This document shows, piece after piece, positions 1-6,475 of a DNA stretch of 7,645 nucleotides (position 1 is its first letter; every line of letters begins with the position of its first letter). Position numbers and translations under genes: made by a program. The notes under the pieces were generated by a model. That model ran no database searches. It was not told where the DNA came from and worked only from the letters and a program-made list of their open reading frames with translations. Source of the DNA: Mxb001 sp046046455 (GTDB taxonomy: Bacteria > Actinomycetota > Actinomycetes > S36-B12); contig JBJOJS010000103.1 in the NCBI GenBank assembly GCA_046046455.1, forward strand, positions 1-7,645, read 5' to 3'.

Positions 1-68
1 CGTAGCTCAGGGGATAGAGCGCCGGTTTCCGGTACCGAAGGTCGCAGGTTCGAATCCTGCCGGGGGCG
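1..68 (+). tRNA. tRNA-Arg (anticodon CCG), 5' end cut off by window
   Basis: The sequence folds as a tRNA. The D arm is GCTC/GAGC, the anticodon stem-loop has loop TTCCGGT giving anticodon CCG at positions 34-36, and the T arm is GCAGG-TTCGAAT-CCTGC. The 3' acceptor strand CGGGGGC (61-67) is followed by discriminator G68. The visible 5' acceptor bases are only the last two (CG), so five bases lie outside the window. The anticodon reads the arginine codon CGG. The 3' CCA is not encoded (genomic bases are CCC), so it must be added after transcription. The innermost anticodon-stem pair position 27-43 is a C-A mismatch, leaving four good pairs. No terminator follows before the next gene, which starts 30 bases downstream. 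Confidence 0.95.
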
Positions 69-85
69 CCCCCTACGTGGGTCCC

Positions 86-91
86 TAGGAT
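86..91 (+). promoter_or_regulatory. -10 hexamer TAGGAT placed for a leaderless transcript
   Basis: TAGGAT fits the actinobacterial -10 pattern TANNNT and occupies exactly -12 to -7 relative to the GTG at 98, so transcription would begin at the first base of the start codon. A -35 is not recognisable; its place would fall in the tRNA acceptor/T-arm bases. The same bases contain AGGA, which could act as a weak Shine-Dalgarno seven bases before GTG if a longer transcript reads in from the tRNA, so both modes remain possible. Confidence 0.55.
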
Positions 92-97
92 CTCGCC

Positions 98-1399
98 GTG
101 TCGTCGCCCGCCCTGACCGAACGCCAGCGCCGCCGCAACCGCCTCTTCACGACCAGTGGCGTCGTTATCGAGTGGTACGACTTCATGGTCTACGGCCTGC
201 TCGCGACCACGCTGCAACAGGTCTTCTACCCGACCACGGACGCCACCGTCGGCCTCATCCTCACCTTCGCGACGTTCGCGGTCGGCTACATCGCGCGCCC
301 CATCGGCGGCCTCGTCATCGGCCGACTCGGCGACACCAAGGGCCGCAGGTTCGCCCTGGTGCTCTCCACGACCCTGATGCTCATCCCCCTCGCCATCACG
401 ACGATCCTGCCGACCTACGACCAGATCGGGATTCTCGCGCCGATCCTGCTCACCCTCATGCGCCTCATGCAGGGGTTCTCCGTGGGCGGCGAGTACTCCG
501 GCGCCCTCACGGCCTTGAGCGAGTCCGCCGGCCAGCAGGGCCGAGGACGGAGCGTGTCCCTGGGCCTCGCGACCGCGATGGGCGGCAATCTCCTCGCCTC
601 CCTGGTCGTCTTCTTCACCACGGCCGTCTGGGGCCAGGAGGCATTGGCCGAGGGCACGTGGCGTATCCCCTACGCCATCGGCTTCGTCCTTGCCGTGGTC
701 GCGGTGCTCATGCTGCGCAAGATGCGCGAGACCGAATCATTCGAGCAGGCCGTCCAGGCCGGCGACACGGGCGCACCCGTGCGCTATCTCCTGCGCGCCT
801 ACCCCGGCGCGACGTTCCTCATGCTCGCGCTCGCGACCTGGAGCGGCGTCACCGTCTACACGCTCATCTCGTGGATGCCGTCGTATCTCGAGACGGTCGT
901 GGGCATCTCCGATGCGCGGGCTGATCTCGTTTCCGCTCTGATCTCCGTCGTCTACATCGCGCTCATCATCCCGGTGGCAGCACTCGGTGATCGCCGCGGC
1001 AGGCGGCCCCTCATGATCGGTGTGGTCATCGCGTACGTCGTCCTCGCGATCCCCTCGATCCTGCTCCTCAATTCCGGGATGATTGCGGGTGTTCTCCTCG
1101 CCATCGCCGTACTCGCCACACTGCAGACCTTCGTCGATTCGACGACCACGACGGAGATGACGCTGCTCGTGCCGACGAAGGTGCGCTACACCGGCATCGC
1201 GCTGACCTACAGCATCGGCATGATCATCGGCAGTTTCACACCCGCGCTCGAGGAGACGCTCCTCGGCTCGACCGGAAGCCTGCTCGTGCCCGCGTTCGTC
1301 CTCATCGGGATCGGCCTCCTCATCATCCCCGTCATCGCGGTCTTCCCCCGCTACGTCACTCGCGCCCAGGCCGAGGATGCCGAGACGTCAGTTGCCTGA
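98..1399 (+). CDS. MFS transporter, metabolite:H+ symporter (MHS) family
   Basis: This is a 433-residue inner-membrane secondary transporter of the major facilitator superfamily, MHS/ProP-like branch, expected to couple uptake of a small metabolite (organic acid, osmolyte or similar) to protons. Visible signatures are the N-terminal EWYDF at residues 25-29, the loop 2-3 motif RPIGG...GRLGDTKGRR at 67-84, RLMQGFSVGGEYSGA at about 122-136, and the repeat of the loop motif in the second half, GDRRGRRP at 297-304. The remainder is about twelve hydrophobic segments, the normal MHS length and layout. The GTG start is chosen because it precedes the first family-like residues closely and has a correctly placed TAGGAT/AGGA upstream. 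The substrate cannot be read from sequence. The gene lies directly after a tRNA and before an esterase with its own promoter, so functional coupling to the esterase is only a possibility. Confidence 0.93.
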   Translation: MSSPALTERQRRRNRLFTTSGVVIEWYDFMVYGLLATTLQQVFYPTTDATVGLILTFATFAVGYIARPIGGLVIGRLGDTKGRRFALVLSTTLMLIPLAITTILPTYDQIGILAPILLTLMRLMQGFSVGGEYSGALTALSESAGQQGRGRSVSLGLATAMGGNLLASLVVFFTTAVWGQEALAEGTWRIPYAIGFVLAVVAVLMLRKMRETESFEQAVQAGDTGAPVRYLLRAYPGATFLMLALATWSGVTVYTLISWMPSYLETVVGISDARADLVSALISVVYIALIIPVAALGDRRGRRPLMIGVVIAYVVLAIPSILLLNSGMIAGVLLAIAVLATLQTFVDSTTTTEMTLLVPTKVRYTGIALTYSIGMIIGSFTPALEETLLGSTGSLLVPAFVLIGIGLLIIPVIAVFPRYVTRAQAEDAETSVA

Positions 1400-1427
1400 A
1401 CCCCCAACGGGGCGAATCGAGACGCAC

Positions 1428-1433
1428 TAGCGT
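1428..1433 (+). promoter_or_regulatory. Probable -10 hexamer TAGCGT for the esterase-corA operon
   Basis: TAGCGT matches TANNNT and predicts a start of transcription around 1439-1441, giving a leader of about 28 bases that carries the strong Shine-Dalgarno site before the ATG at 1468. No clear -35 is seen. It lies in the 68-base gap after the MFS stop codon. That gap shows only a weak CCCC-AAC-GGGG hairpin (around 1402-1412) without a T run, so read-through from the MFS gene is also possible. Confidence 0.4.
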
Positions 1434-1454
1434 GCTGGGCACCTCGTCCGCATC

Positions 1455-1462
1455 GGAAGGAG
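1455..1462 (+). promoter_or_regulatory. Strong Shine-Dalgarno GGAAGGAG that decides the esterase start
   Basis: GGAAGGAG ends five bases before the ATG at 1468. It selects this ATG over an in-frame GTG at 1432, which has no ribosome site and lies inside the predicted -10 region. Confidence 0.85.
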
Positions 1463-1467
1463 CACAC

Positions 1468-2433
1468 ATGTCGGTCCAGCGTGATCGCCTCGACCCTGCC
1501 TCGCGGGAGCCGCTGGAGATGCTGCTCGCAGCAGTCCCGGGTGGATTCAATGCCATCCCCGACATCGTCGAGCGGCGCGCCTTCGTGCGCCAACTCCTCC
1601 AGACGATGACCGCCGACCTCCCCCCGAACGATCGCGTGATCACCGAGGAGCGCACGATCCCCGGTCCTCCGGGAGGCGCGGACGTCACCGTGCGCATCTA
1701 CACGCCGGCGGACGCGACCGGTGTCCTGTTGCCGGGCATCCTCTACATCCACGGCGGCGGCATGATCATCGGCGACCTCGACGGCGAGCATCTGCGCGCG
1801 CAGATGCTGTGCGAGCTGGTGAACGCCGTCGTCGTGTCGACCGACTACCGCAAGGCGCCCGAGCACCCGCACCCGGCGCAGGTCGACGACTGCTACGCCG
1901 CGCTCACCTGGCTCGACCAGAACACGGCCGAACTCGGCATCGACGCGTCGCGCCTGGCGGTCTACGGCGGCAGCGCTGGCGGCAACCTCGCTATCGCGAC
2001 GACGATGACGGCACGCGACCGTGGAGGCCCGGCCATCTCGTTCCTCATGGCGCCGTACCCGATGATCGACGACCGCAATGAGCTGCCGTCGACACACGAG
2101 GTGACCGAGGTCGGGATCTGGGATCGCGCGGGCAACATCGAGGCATGGTCGTGGTTCCTCGGCGGCAAGCCCGCCGACGGGTACGCCGCACCCGCACGCG
2201 CCGCTGATCTTGCGGGGCTTCCGCCCACCTTCATCGACGTCGGCGAGATGGACCTCTTCCGAGATGAGGACATCGCCTTCGTCGCCCGGCTGACCCAGGC
2301 GGGCGTGCCCACCGAATTCCACCTCTACCCGGGCGCCTACCACGCCTCCGAGGTCTTCGCTCCTGAGGCCGAGCTGAGCCAGCGCATCTGGGCCGCGCGA
2401 CTCTCCGCTCTGGGCCGAGCCCTGCACGCCTGA
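1468..2433 (+). CDS. Alpha/beta-hydrolase fold-3 esterase/lipase (HSL family)
   Basis: This 321-residue protein has the layout of the hormone-sensitive-lipase-like carboxylesterases, which hydrolyse short- to medium-chain acyl esters. The oxyanion-hole motif HGGG is at residues 95-98. The nucleophile elbow is GGSAGG with Ser169; the family usually has GDSAGG, so the Asp before Ser is Gly here. The probable acid is Asp262 in GEMDLFRDE and the base His292 in GAYHASE. There is no signal peptide, so it is likely cytoplasmic. The ATG at 1468 is preferred because of the strong Shine-Dalgarno site. The CorA gene begins one base after its TGA, so the two are almost certainly co-transcribed and translationally coupled. 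The natural substrate is unknown. Confidence 0.93.
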   Translation: MSVQRDRLDPASREPLEMLLAAVPGGFNAIPDIVERRAFVRQLLQTMTADLPPNDRVITEERTIPGPPGGADVTVRIYTPADATGVLLPGILYIHGGGMIIGDLDGEHLRAQMLCELVNAVVVSTDYRKAPEHPHPAQVDDCYAALTWLDQNTAELGIDASRLAVYGGSAGGNLAIATTMTARDRGGPAISFLMAPYPMIDDRNELPSTHEVTEVGIWDRAGNIEAWSWFLGGKPADGYAAPARAADLAGLPPTFIDVGEMDLFRDEDIAFVARLTQAGVPTEFHLYPGAYHASEVFAPEAELSQRIWAARLSALGRALHA

Positions 2434-2434
2434 C

Positions 2435-3499
2435 ATGAAGGCCACGATCTTCGACGGCACCTCGGTGCGTCCCTACGCGGCGTCGGACAGCCAGGCGGTC
2501 TCGACGACGACCCCGTATGCATGGATCGACGCGATCCCGTCGGGCCCCCATGACCCGGAAGTACTCAGCCTGCTCACCAGCATGGGCTTCAACGAGGTCG
2601 TCGCGGCGTACACCTCACGCGCCTACTCGGGTGGGATGTTCCAGGCCTTCGGCGACAACGCACTCGGCAGCACTTATGCGAGTGCCGACGCGCAGGACGG
2701 CGCACCGGTGCTCATCCACTGCGCGTGGAACGCCGGCTGCTTCATCACGATCCGCACCGGCGCCGATCAGGCGATCGCGACCGCGCTCGAGGAGTTGAAG
2801 CCTCGCGCGCAGAAGCTCTTCGCGGATCCCGGACCCGTCCCAGGCATCCTCATGCAGCTCATCCTCGACAGCATCGACCGTCAGCTCACCGACCTGCAGA
2901 CGCGTATCGCCCTGCTCGACGGGCAGATCATCCTCGCGGCCGACCCGGGTCAGCTCACCCAGCTCCAGCAGTTCCGCTCCCCCATCGAAGCATTGGCCAC
3001 GACCATCCCCGGCTACGCCGAGAACCTCAGCGAGTCGCTGGTGGGGACCGGAACCATGCCCGGCGTCGATGCCGCGGGCGTGCAGGCCCTGCAGACCTAC
3101 TCCGCATGCGTCAACGATGTCGTTCAGCGCATCAACAGCGCGGGCTCGGATATCCGGAGCGCGATCCAGGACTACCAGGGGCAGGTGAGCGCGGCCCAGG
3201 GCAACCGCATCAACCAGCTGACGCTGGTGTCGATCATCTTCCTTCCCATCACCTTCATGACCGGCTACTTCGGCATGAACTTCCAGTGGCTGGTGAATTC
3301 GGTCGAGACGTTCTGGTCCTGGGCCATCCTCGGGGCTATCCTGCCGATCGCCGCCGTCGTCGTGTCGATCCTGCTGCTGCGGCGCGGGGGCTTCAACATC
3401 GGCAAGGGCCACCAGCACCGATTCCACGTGCGCAGTCGTCCGGCCTCTGCCAGCGCATCGGGGCAACCCCCGGCCGCGTCCGACCCCAGCGGCTCCTAG
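2435..3499 (+). CDS. CorA-family divalent metal ion (Mg2+) transporter
   Basis: This 354-residue protein has CorA architecture: a large cytoplasmic N-terminal domain, a long helical region (about residues 125-260, including several amphipathic helices), then two C-terminal membrane helices at about 262-279 and 294-315. The signature GMN motif is at residues 280-282 in YFGMNF, directly after the first membrane helix, which defines the family's pore mouth. The loop after GMN reads FQWLVNS rather than the MPEL-containing loop of classical CorA, as in many divergent GMN transporters, so the transported ion (Mg2+, Co2+, Zn2+ or other) is uncertain. A 39-residue polar, basic and then Ser/Ala/Pro-rich tail follows helix 2, longer than usual. 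No Shine-Dalgarno site precedes the ATG, which sits one base after the esterase stop, pointing to translational coupling. Confidence 0.9.
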   Translation: MKATIFDGTSVRPYAASDSQAVSTTTPYAWIDAIPSGPHDPEVLSLLTSMGFNEVVAAYTSRAYSGGMFQAFGDNALGSTYASADAQDGAPVLIHCAWNAGCFITIRTGADQAIATALEELKPRAQKLFADPGPVPGILMQLILDSIDRQLTDLQTRIALLDGQIILAADPGQLTQLQQFRSPIEALATTIPGYAENLSESLVGTGTMPGVDAAGVQALQTYSACVNDVVQRINSAGSDIRSAIQDYQGQVSAAQGNRINQLTLVSIIFLPITFMTGYFGMNFQWLVNSVETFWSWAILGAILPIAAVVVSILLLRRGGFNIGKGHQHRFHVRSRPASASASGQPPAASDPSGS

Positions 3500-3507
3500 C
3501 GCGCGCG

Positions 3508-3513
3508 TAGGCT
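3508..3513 (+). promoter_or_regulatory. -10 hexamer TAGGCT placed for a leaderless transcript
   Basis: TAGGCT lies exactly at -12 to -7 of the GTG at 3520, in the 20-base gap after the corA-like stop. There is no Shine-Dalgarno sequence in that gap, so a leaderless mRNA starting at the G of GTG is the simplest reading. A -35 is not recognisable. Confidence 0.6.
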
Positions 3514-3519
3514 CACCGG

Positions 3520-4416
3520 GTGCTCGAGGCCTGGCAGGCGATCGCGATCGCCGGGGCGGCATCGCTCCTCATCTCGCTCTGGGTGCGCCGCGAGCACGGC
3601 GGGCGGGCGGCCGCGGTCATGCTGGCCCTCGCCGGCGCGACCCTGGCCTGCATCTGGGTCGCCTACGAGGTGCTGCCCGTCGAGCAGTGGCGCAAGGAGA
3701 GCCTGCCCGTCGGCCTGGCGATCTTCGCCCTGCCCGCCCTCGCCGGCGTGACTATCGCCGTGACGAGGGCCCGCTCCGAGGGCTCGCGCCTGCACGGAGT
3801 GGACGCGCTCTACCTCGCGCTGCTGTGGATCACGCCTGCCGCGCTGCTCTACGTCTCGCAGCGCAGACCCTTCGGCAGCGAACTCGCCGATCTGCTGTGG
3901 TGGGCAGCGACCAGTCTCGCCATCTACTCCATCGTGCCCATCGTCTACGCGCGGATCTCCGGCCAGTCGGTGCGCGGCTACGGGCTCTCCGCGCGATTCG
4001 TGCGCAGCGAGGCGACTCTCGTGCTGCTCATCGCTCCCGTGGCGCTCACGATCGTGTGGCTCGCCTCGGCCGATCAGCGCTTCCTCGACACGTATCCCTT
4101 CTACGGGGGTGACGGCTGGTCGCTGATCCTCTTCGAGGCAGCGTACGGAGCCACCTTCGTCGCGCTCGAGTTCTTCTTCCGCGGATTCCTCGTCTTCGCC
4201 GGCCAGCCGGTGCTGGGCGTGCACGCGGTGCCCGTGATGGCCTTCGCCTACTGCCTGCTGCACCTCGGCAAACCCATGCCCGAGGCCGTTTCGAGTCTCA
4301 TCGGAGGCCTCATCCTGGGCTACCTCGCCCTGCGCCTGCGCTCGATCCTGGCCGGCGTCGTCGCACACCTCACCATCGCCTGGGGCATGGACGCCTCCGT
4401 GCTCTCCCGCCGCTAG
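3520..4416 (+). CDS. CPBP-superfamily (CAAX protease-like) membrane protein with altered motifs
   Basis: This 298-residue integral membrane protein has roughly eight to ten hydrophobic segments. Its C-terminal third resembles the CPBP/Abi (CAAX prenyl protease, Rce1-type) domain, which in active members is an intramembrane glutamate-type protease. Motif 1 reads LEFFFRG: Glu217 and Arg221 are present but the first Glu of canonical EExxxR is Leu216. Motif 2 has His248 in CLLHLGKPMPE, with Tyr in place of the usual Phe four residues earlier. The last motif has His283 in AHLTIAW, with Ala287 where Asn is normal. The GLILGYLALR stretch between motifs is typical of the family. The start is supported by the leaderless -10. 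It could be a proteolytically different or inactive variant; a diverged subfamily carrying GKPxPE after the His seems likely. Substrate unknown. It converges with the minus-strand gene nine bases away and no terminator hairpin with a T run is seen between them. Confidence 0.8.
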   Translation: MLEAWQAIAIAGAASLLISLWVRREHGGRAAAVMLALAGATLACIWVAYEVLPVEQWRKESLPVGLAIFALPALAGVTIAVTRARSEGSRLHGVDALYLALLWITPAALLYVSQRRPFGSELADLLWWAATSLAIYSIVPIVYARISGQSVRGYGLSARFVRSEATLVLLIAPVALTIVWLASADQRFLDTYPFYGGDGWSLILFEAAYGATFVALEFFFRGFLVFAGQPVLGVHAVPVMAFAYCLLHLGKPMPEAVSSLIGGLILGYLALRLRSILAGVVAHLTIAWGMDASVLSRR

Positions 4417-4425
4417 TCGCCCCGG

Positions 4426-5460
4426 CTAGTGACCGCGAGCCTCGCGCACCGCGTCACGCACTGCCGCCGGAAATCTGCGCGAGTGACCGAGGTAGCCGGC
4501 GAGCGAGACGGCGTCGGAATTCGCGGCGTGGAGCATCCCCAGCGTGACTCCGAGTCGACGTGCACGCGCACGGCGTCCGCCGAGATCCGGCCGCTCCGTC
4601 GCCGCGCGCGCCCTTGACCACACCCGTGCGACAGCACCATCCGCACTCGTGGACCAACCCGCGAACTCCGCAGGCACGAGGGGCACAGCCTCGCGCGCGA
4701 GCAGCACGCGCTGCACATCGGAGCCGTCGCGCCACGCACCGAAGGAGTCCTCGCGCGTCGAGGGCAGAGCCGGAGCCGCCTCGAGCAGGAGCACGTCGTC
4801 GCTATCCGACCCGCGAGCGAGAAGGACGAGAAGGTGGCCATCCTCGCCCACCAGGGCATCGGCCACCCGGTACTGCGCGAGCAGGCGCGCATCTGCCTCG
4901 GGCAGGCTCTCCCGATACTGCGCCACCTCCGAGCCGAGGTCGCCCACGTCACCTACGGCGCATCCCCAGCGCGCCTCGACGCGGTCGCGACGCAGTCGGG
5001 CACCGGGGGCCACCAGCCTCCGCGCAGCCGTGTTCGGTGACTGGGCACCGTCCGCCTCCACTCCGTCCGCAAGTCGACGCGATCGACGCAGGGCCTCAGT
5101 CCGGGCCGAGTGGAGCGGCTCCGCGGCGATAGCGGCAACCCCCTGCTGGTACCCCTCGGCCATCGCCTCCACAGCACGCGCACCCATGTCCTGGCGAAGG
5201 GCGAGGTCGATGAGGTCGGCTTCCCAGGGGCCGGGAAGGCAGTCGTCGACATGTGCTGCATCGAGGACGACGCCGGTGGGTCCGGCGACCGCGTCGAGAG
5301 CATCCGCGCACATCCAGACGACGTAGCCCGTGCCTGAGGTGCGCAGCGCCTGCGCGAAGTCGATCTCGTCACGCAGCGCACGCGCGCTCTCGCGCCTCTG
5401 ATCGCGACCGAGGGAGGGATCCGACTGAGGCGGATCGGCATACGTGCGCCACGTCGTCAT
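4426..5460 (-). CDS. Divergent, shortened DUF2252-like protein
   Basis: This 344-residue protein aligns by eye to DUF2252 (COG4320) proteins, which are normally about 400-470 residues and of unknown function. Family-like parts are VLDAAHVDDCLPGPWEADL at about 65-83 (family: FDxNDFDE..PGPxEWD), the central YRVADALVGEDGHLLVLLA stretch matching the family's YRV.D....GVGSVG...V.LL, and the C-terminal GVTLGMLHAANSDAVSLAGYLG from residue 304 (family: LARAHARSGD...IAGYLG). The usual N-terminal F.RG region is missing. The segment where GDAHxxNFG should be reads CADALDAVAG, and the D.NDFD motif keeps only some of its acids. If DUF2252 is kinase-like, as these motifs hint, this copy looks catalytically impaired; that is inference. 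The ATG overlaps the upstream hydrolase TGA as ATGA, so the two genes are translationally coupled. It is the last gene of its operon. Confidence 0.72.
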   Translation of the reverse strand: MTTWRTYADPPQSDPSLGRDQRRESARALRDEIDFAQALRTSGTGYVVWMCADALDAVAGPTGVVLDAAHVDDCLPGPWEADLIDLALRQDMGARAVEAMAEGYQQGVAAIAAEPLHSARTEALRRSRRLADGVEADGAQSPNTAARRLVAPGARLRRDRVEARWGCAVGDVGDLGSEVAQYRESLPEADARLLAQYRVADALVGEDGHLLVLLARGSDSDDVLLLEAAPALPSTREDSFGAWRDGSDVQRVLLAREAVPLVPAEFAGWSTSADGAVARVWSRARAATERPDLGGRRARARRLGVTLGMLHAANSDAVSLAGYLGHSRRFPAAVRDAVREARGH

Positions 5461-6359
5461 GACGCAGCGGCCTGTCGCATCGGCACCGGCATTCCCGAGG
5501 TCACGTGCATAGCCTCTCGCACCGCGGAGAGCACTGTGTGGGAGGCGAGGTAGGTGGAGTCTAGATGCGACGTGGCAACTCCGGCGACGGCCGCGACGGC
5601 TCGGGCGAACGAACCGCCGGGGGTAGCAGGTGGAGGCAAGGGAGACAGGAAGGCATCACAGGCAGCCGGGAAGGCATCGCGCAGGCCGCGCCCCGCGGGC
5701 ACCGGATCGAGGAGGTGGACGACATTGAGCCAGGCCCCCACCCGGTCGTAGGGGAAGGCGGTCGGCGCCGCCTGGACGGCGGGATGCGCCAGTGGACTGC
5801 CCAGGGTGACGAGCAGGTCCACGTCGATGCGGGGGTCGGCGAGCAGATCCCAGGCGACCACCGAGCCCAGCGAGTGCGCGATGACCACGCGCGGACGCGG
5901 TGCACGCAGGATCGCCGTGGCCGCGCGATGGAGCACGGCAGCCCGTCGCGCGTCGTCGTCGAGATAGCGACCCACCTGGTCGAGGCCGAAGACGGGCGCT
6001 CGCAGAATCGACGCGAGTGGCAGTCGATCGGCGAGCTCGGCCGGCTGGGGCAGACCCATCGGCCACGACAGACGCGTGGACTCGCCCACAGCGTCGATCA
6101 GATCCGCTAGCCGACGCTGCCGCTCGACATAAGCTCCCCGATCCTCATCCACGCATGCGGTCGGATGTGGCGGATCGCGGCGCGCGTGGATCCGACCCGA
6201 AGTGGTGAGCAGGTCGTCGTACGCCGGTGCGACGAGGTCGATGGTCAGGCCGCCGAGCGCGGTGATCACGGGACGCCACCATGCGGGGCGGACTCCCCCG
6301 ACGCCGTGGAGGTAGACGACGCTGCCGTGGCGCGATCCGGGGACACGGCGGGGGCGCAT
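5457..6359 (-). CDS. Alpha/beta hydrolase (serine esterase/lipase-like)
   Basis: With the start at 6359 this is a 300-residue protein. Near the N terminus is YLHGVGG (residues 16-22), an oxyanion-hole type HG motif after strand 1. The nucleophile elbow is AHSLGS with Ser163. Asp218 in HLLDPVP and His265 in SHLDSTY complete a plausible Ser-Asp-His triad. Together with TLGSPLAHP (185-193) this resembles PGAP1/lipase-like hydrolases that recognise a large or lipid-linked substrate, but the substrate is unknown. No signal peptide is seen. An in-frame start at 6476 exists, but those extra 39 codons run through the intergenic palindrome, have no ribosome site and do not look like protein; the ATG at 6359 has TACCCT at exactly -12 to -7. 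Its TGA overlaps the ATG of the DUF2252-like gene. Confidence 0.85.
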   Translation of the reverse strand: MRPRRVPGSRHGSVVYLHGVGGVRPAWWRPVITALGGLTIDLVAPAYDDLLTTSGRIHARRDPPHPTACVDEDRGAYVERQRRLADLIDAVGESTRLSWPMGLPQPAELADRLPLASILRAPVFGLDQVGRYLDDDARRAAVLHRAATAILRAPRPRVVIAHSLGSVVAWDLLADPRIDVDLLVTLGSPLAHPAVQAAPTAFPYDRVGAWLNVVHLLDPVPAGRGLRDAFPAACDAFLSPLPPPATPGGSFARAVAAVAGVATSHLDSTYLASHTVLSAVREAMHVTSGMPVPMRQAAAS

Positions 6360-6365
6360 CTCCCG

Positions 6366-6371
6366 AGGGTA
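6366..6371 (-). promoter_or_regulatory. -10 hexamer TACCCT (minus strand) for a leaderless hydrolase mRNA
   Basis: Read on the minus strand, TACCCT occupies exactly -12 to -7 of the ATG at 6359. The GGGAG just before the ATG is too close to act as a Shine-Dalgarno site, so a leaderless start is favoured and the hydrolase start is fixed at 6359. No clear -35. Confidence 0.6.
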
Positions 6372-6422
6372 CGGTGCCGACGGCCTCGATCCCGACGCAA
6401 CTGCAGTGCACCGAGTGACCAG

Positions 6423-6442
6423 TCGAGTCATCTGTGACTCGA
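6423..6442. promoter_or_regulatory. 20-bp perfect palindrome, possible operator
   Basis: TCGAGTCA and TGACTCGA are perfect inverted repeats of 8 bp around the 4-base centre TCTG. It lies about 50-75 bases upstream of the hydrolase -10 on the minus strand and upstream of the RNA-gene candidate on the plus strand, a usual place for a regulator site serving divergent promoters. As RNA it would be an 8-bp hairpin, but the nearest T run (6453-6457) is eleven bases after it, too far for a good terminator. Confidence 0.45.
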
Positions 6443-6475
6443 GGTGGTCAAGTTTTTGGGAAAAGTTCCGACACA

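Noticed and set aside
1..97. tRNA-Arg as an integration (att) site of a mobile element
   Set aside because: No integrase, no repeated tRNA 3' end elsewhere in the window, and the neighbouring genes are ordinary chromosomal types.
1432..1467. Upstream GTG start at 1432 for the esterase
   Set aside because: No Shine-Dalgarno site, it falls in the predicted -10 region, and the ATG at 1468 has GGAAGGAG at ideal spacing.
1351..2460. Long minus-strand open frame of about 369 codons opposite the esterase
   Set aside because: Its product is low-complexity Arg/Ala/Val/Asp-rich sequence without motifs, and it is the antisense of a well-supported esterase with triad and Shine-Dalgarno site. Such shadows are expected in high-GC DNA.
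2615..4368. Minus-strand open frames of about 315 and 290 codons opposite the corA and CPBP genes
   Set aside because: No hydrophobic or domain structure; Arg/Glu/Gly-rich antisense translations of well-supported membrane-protein genes.
4402..4436. Terminator between the convergent CPBP and DUF2252-like genes
   Set aside because: Only a weak 5-bp stem (AGTCG/CGGCT) and a short direct repeat GCTAGT are present, with no T run on either strand.
5457..6359. Minus-strand hydrolase as OleB partner of the OleD-like gene
   Set aside because: OleB is haloalkane-dehalogenase-like with an Asp nucleophile; this protein has a Ser nucleophile (AHSLGS) and is separated by the RNA gene and terminator.
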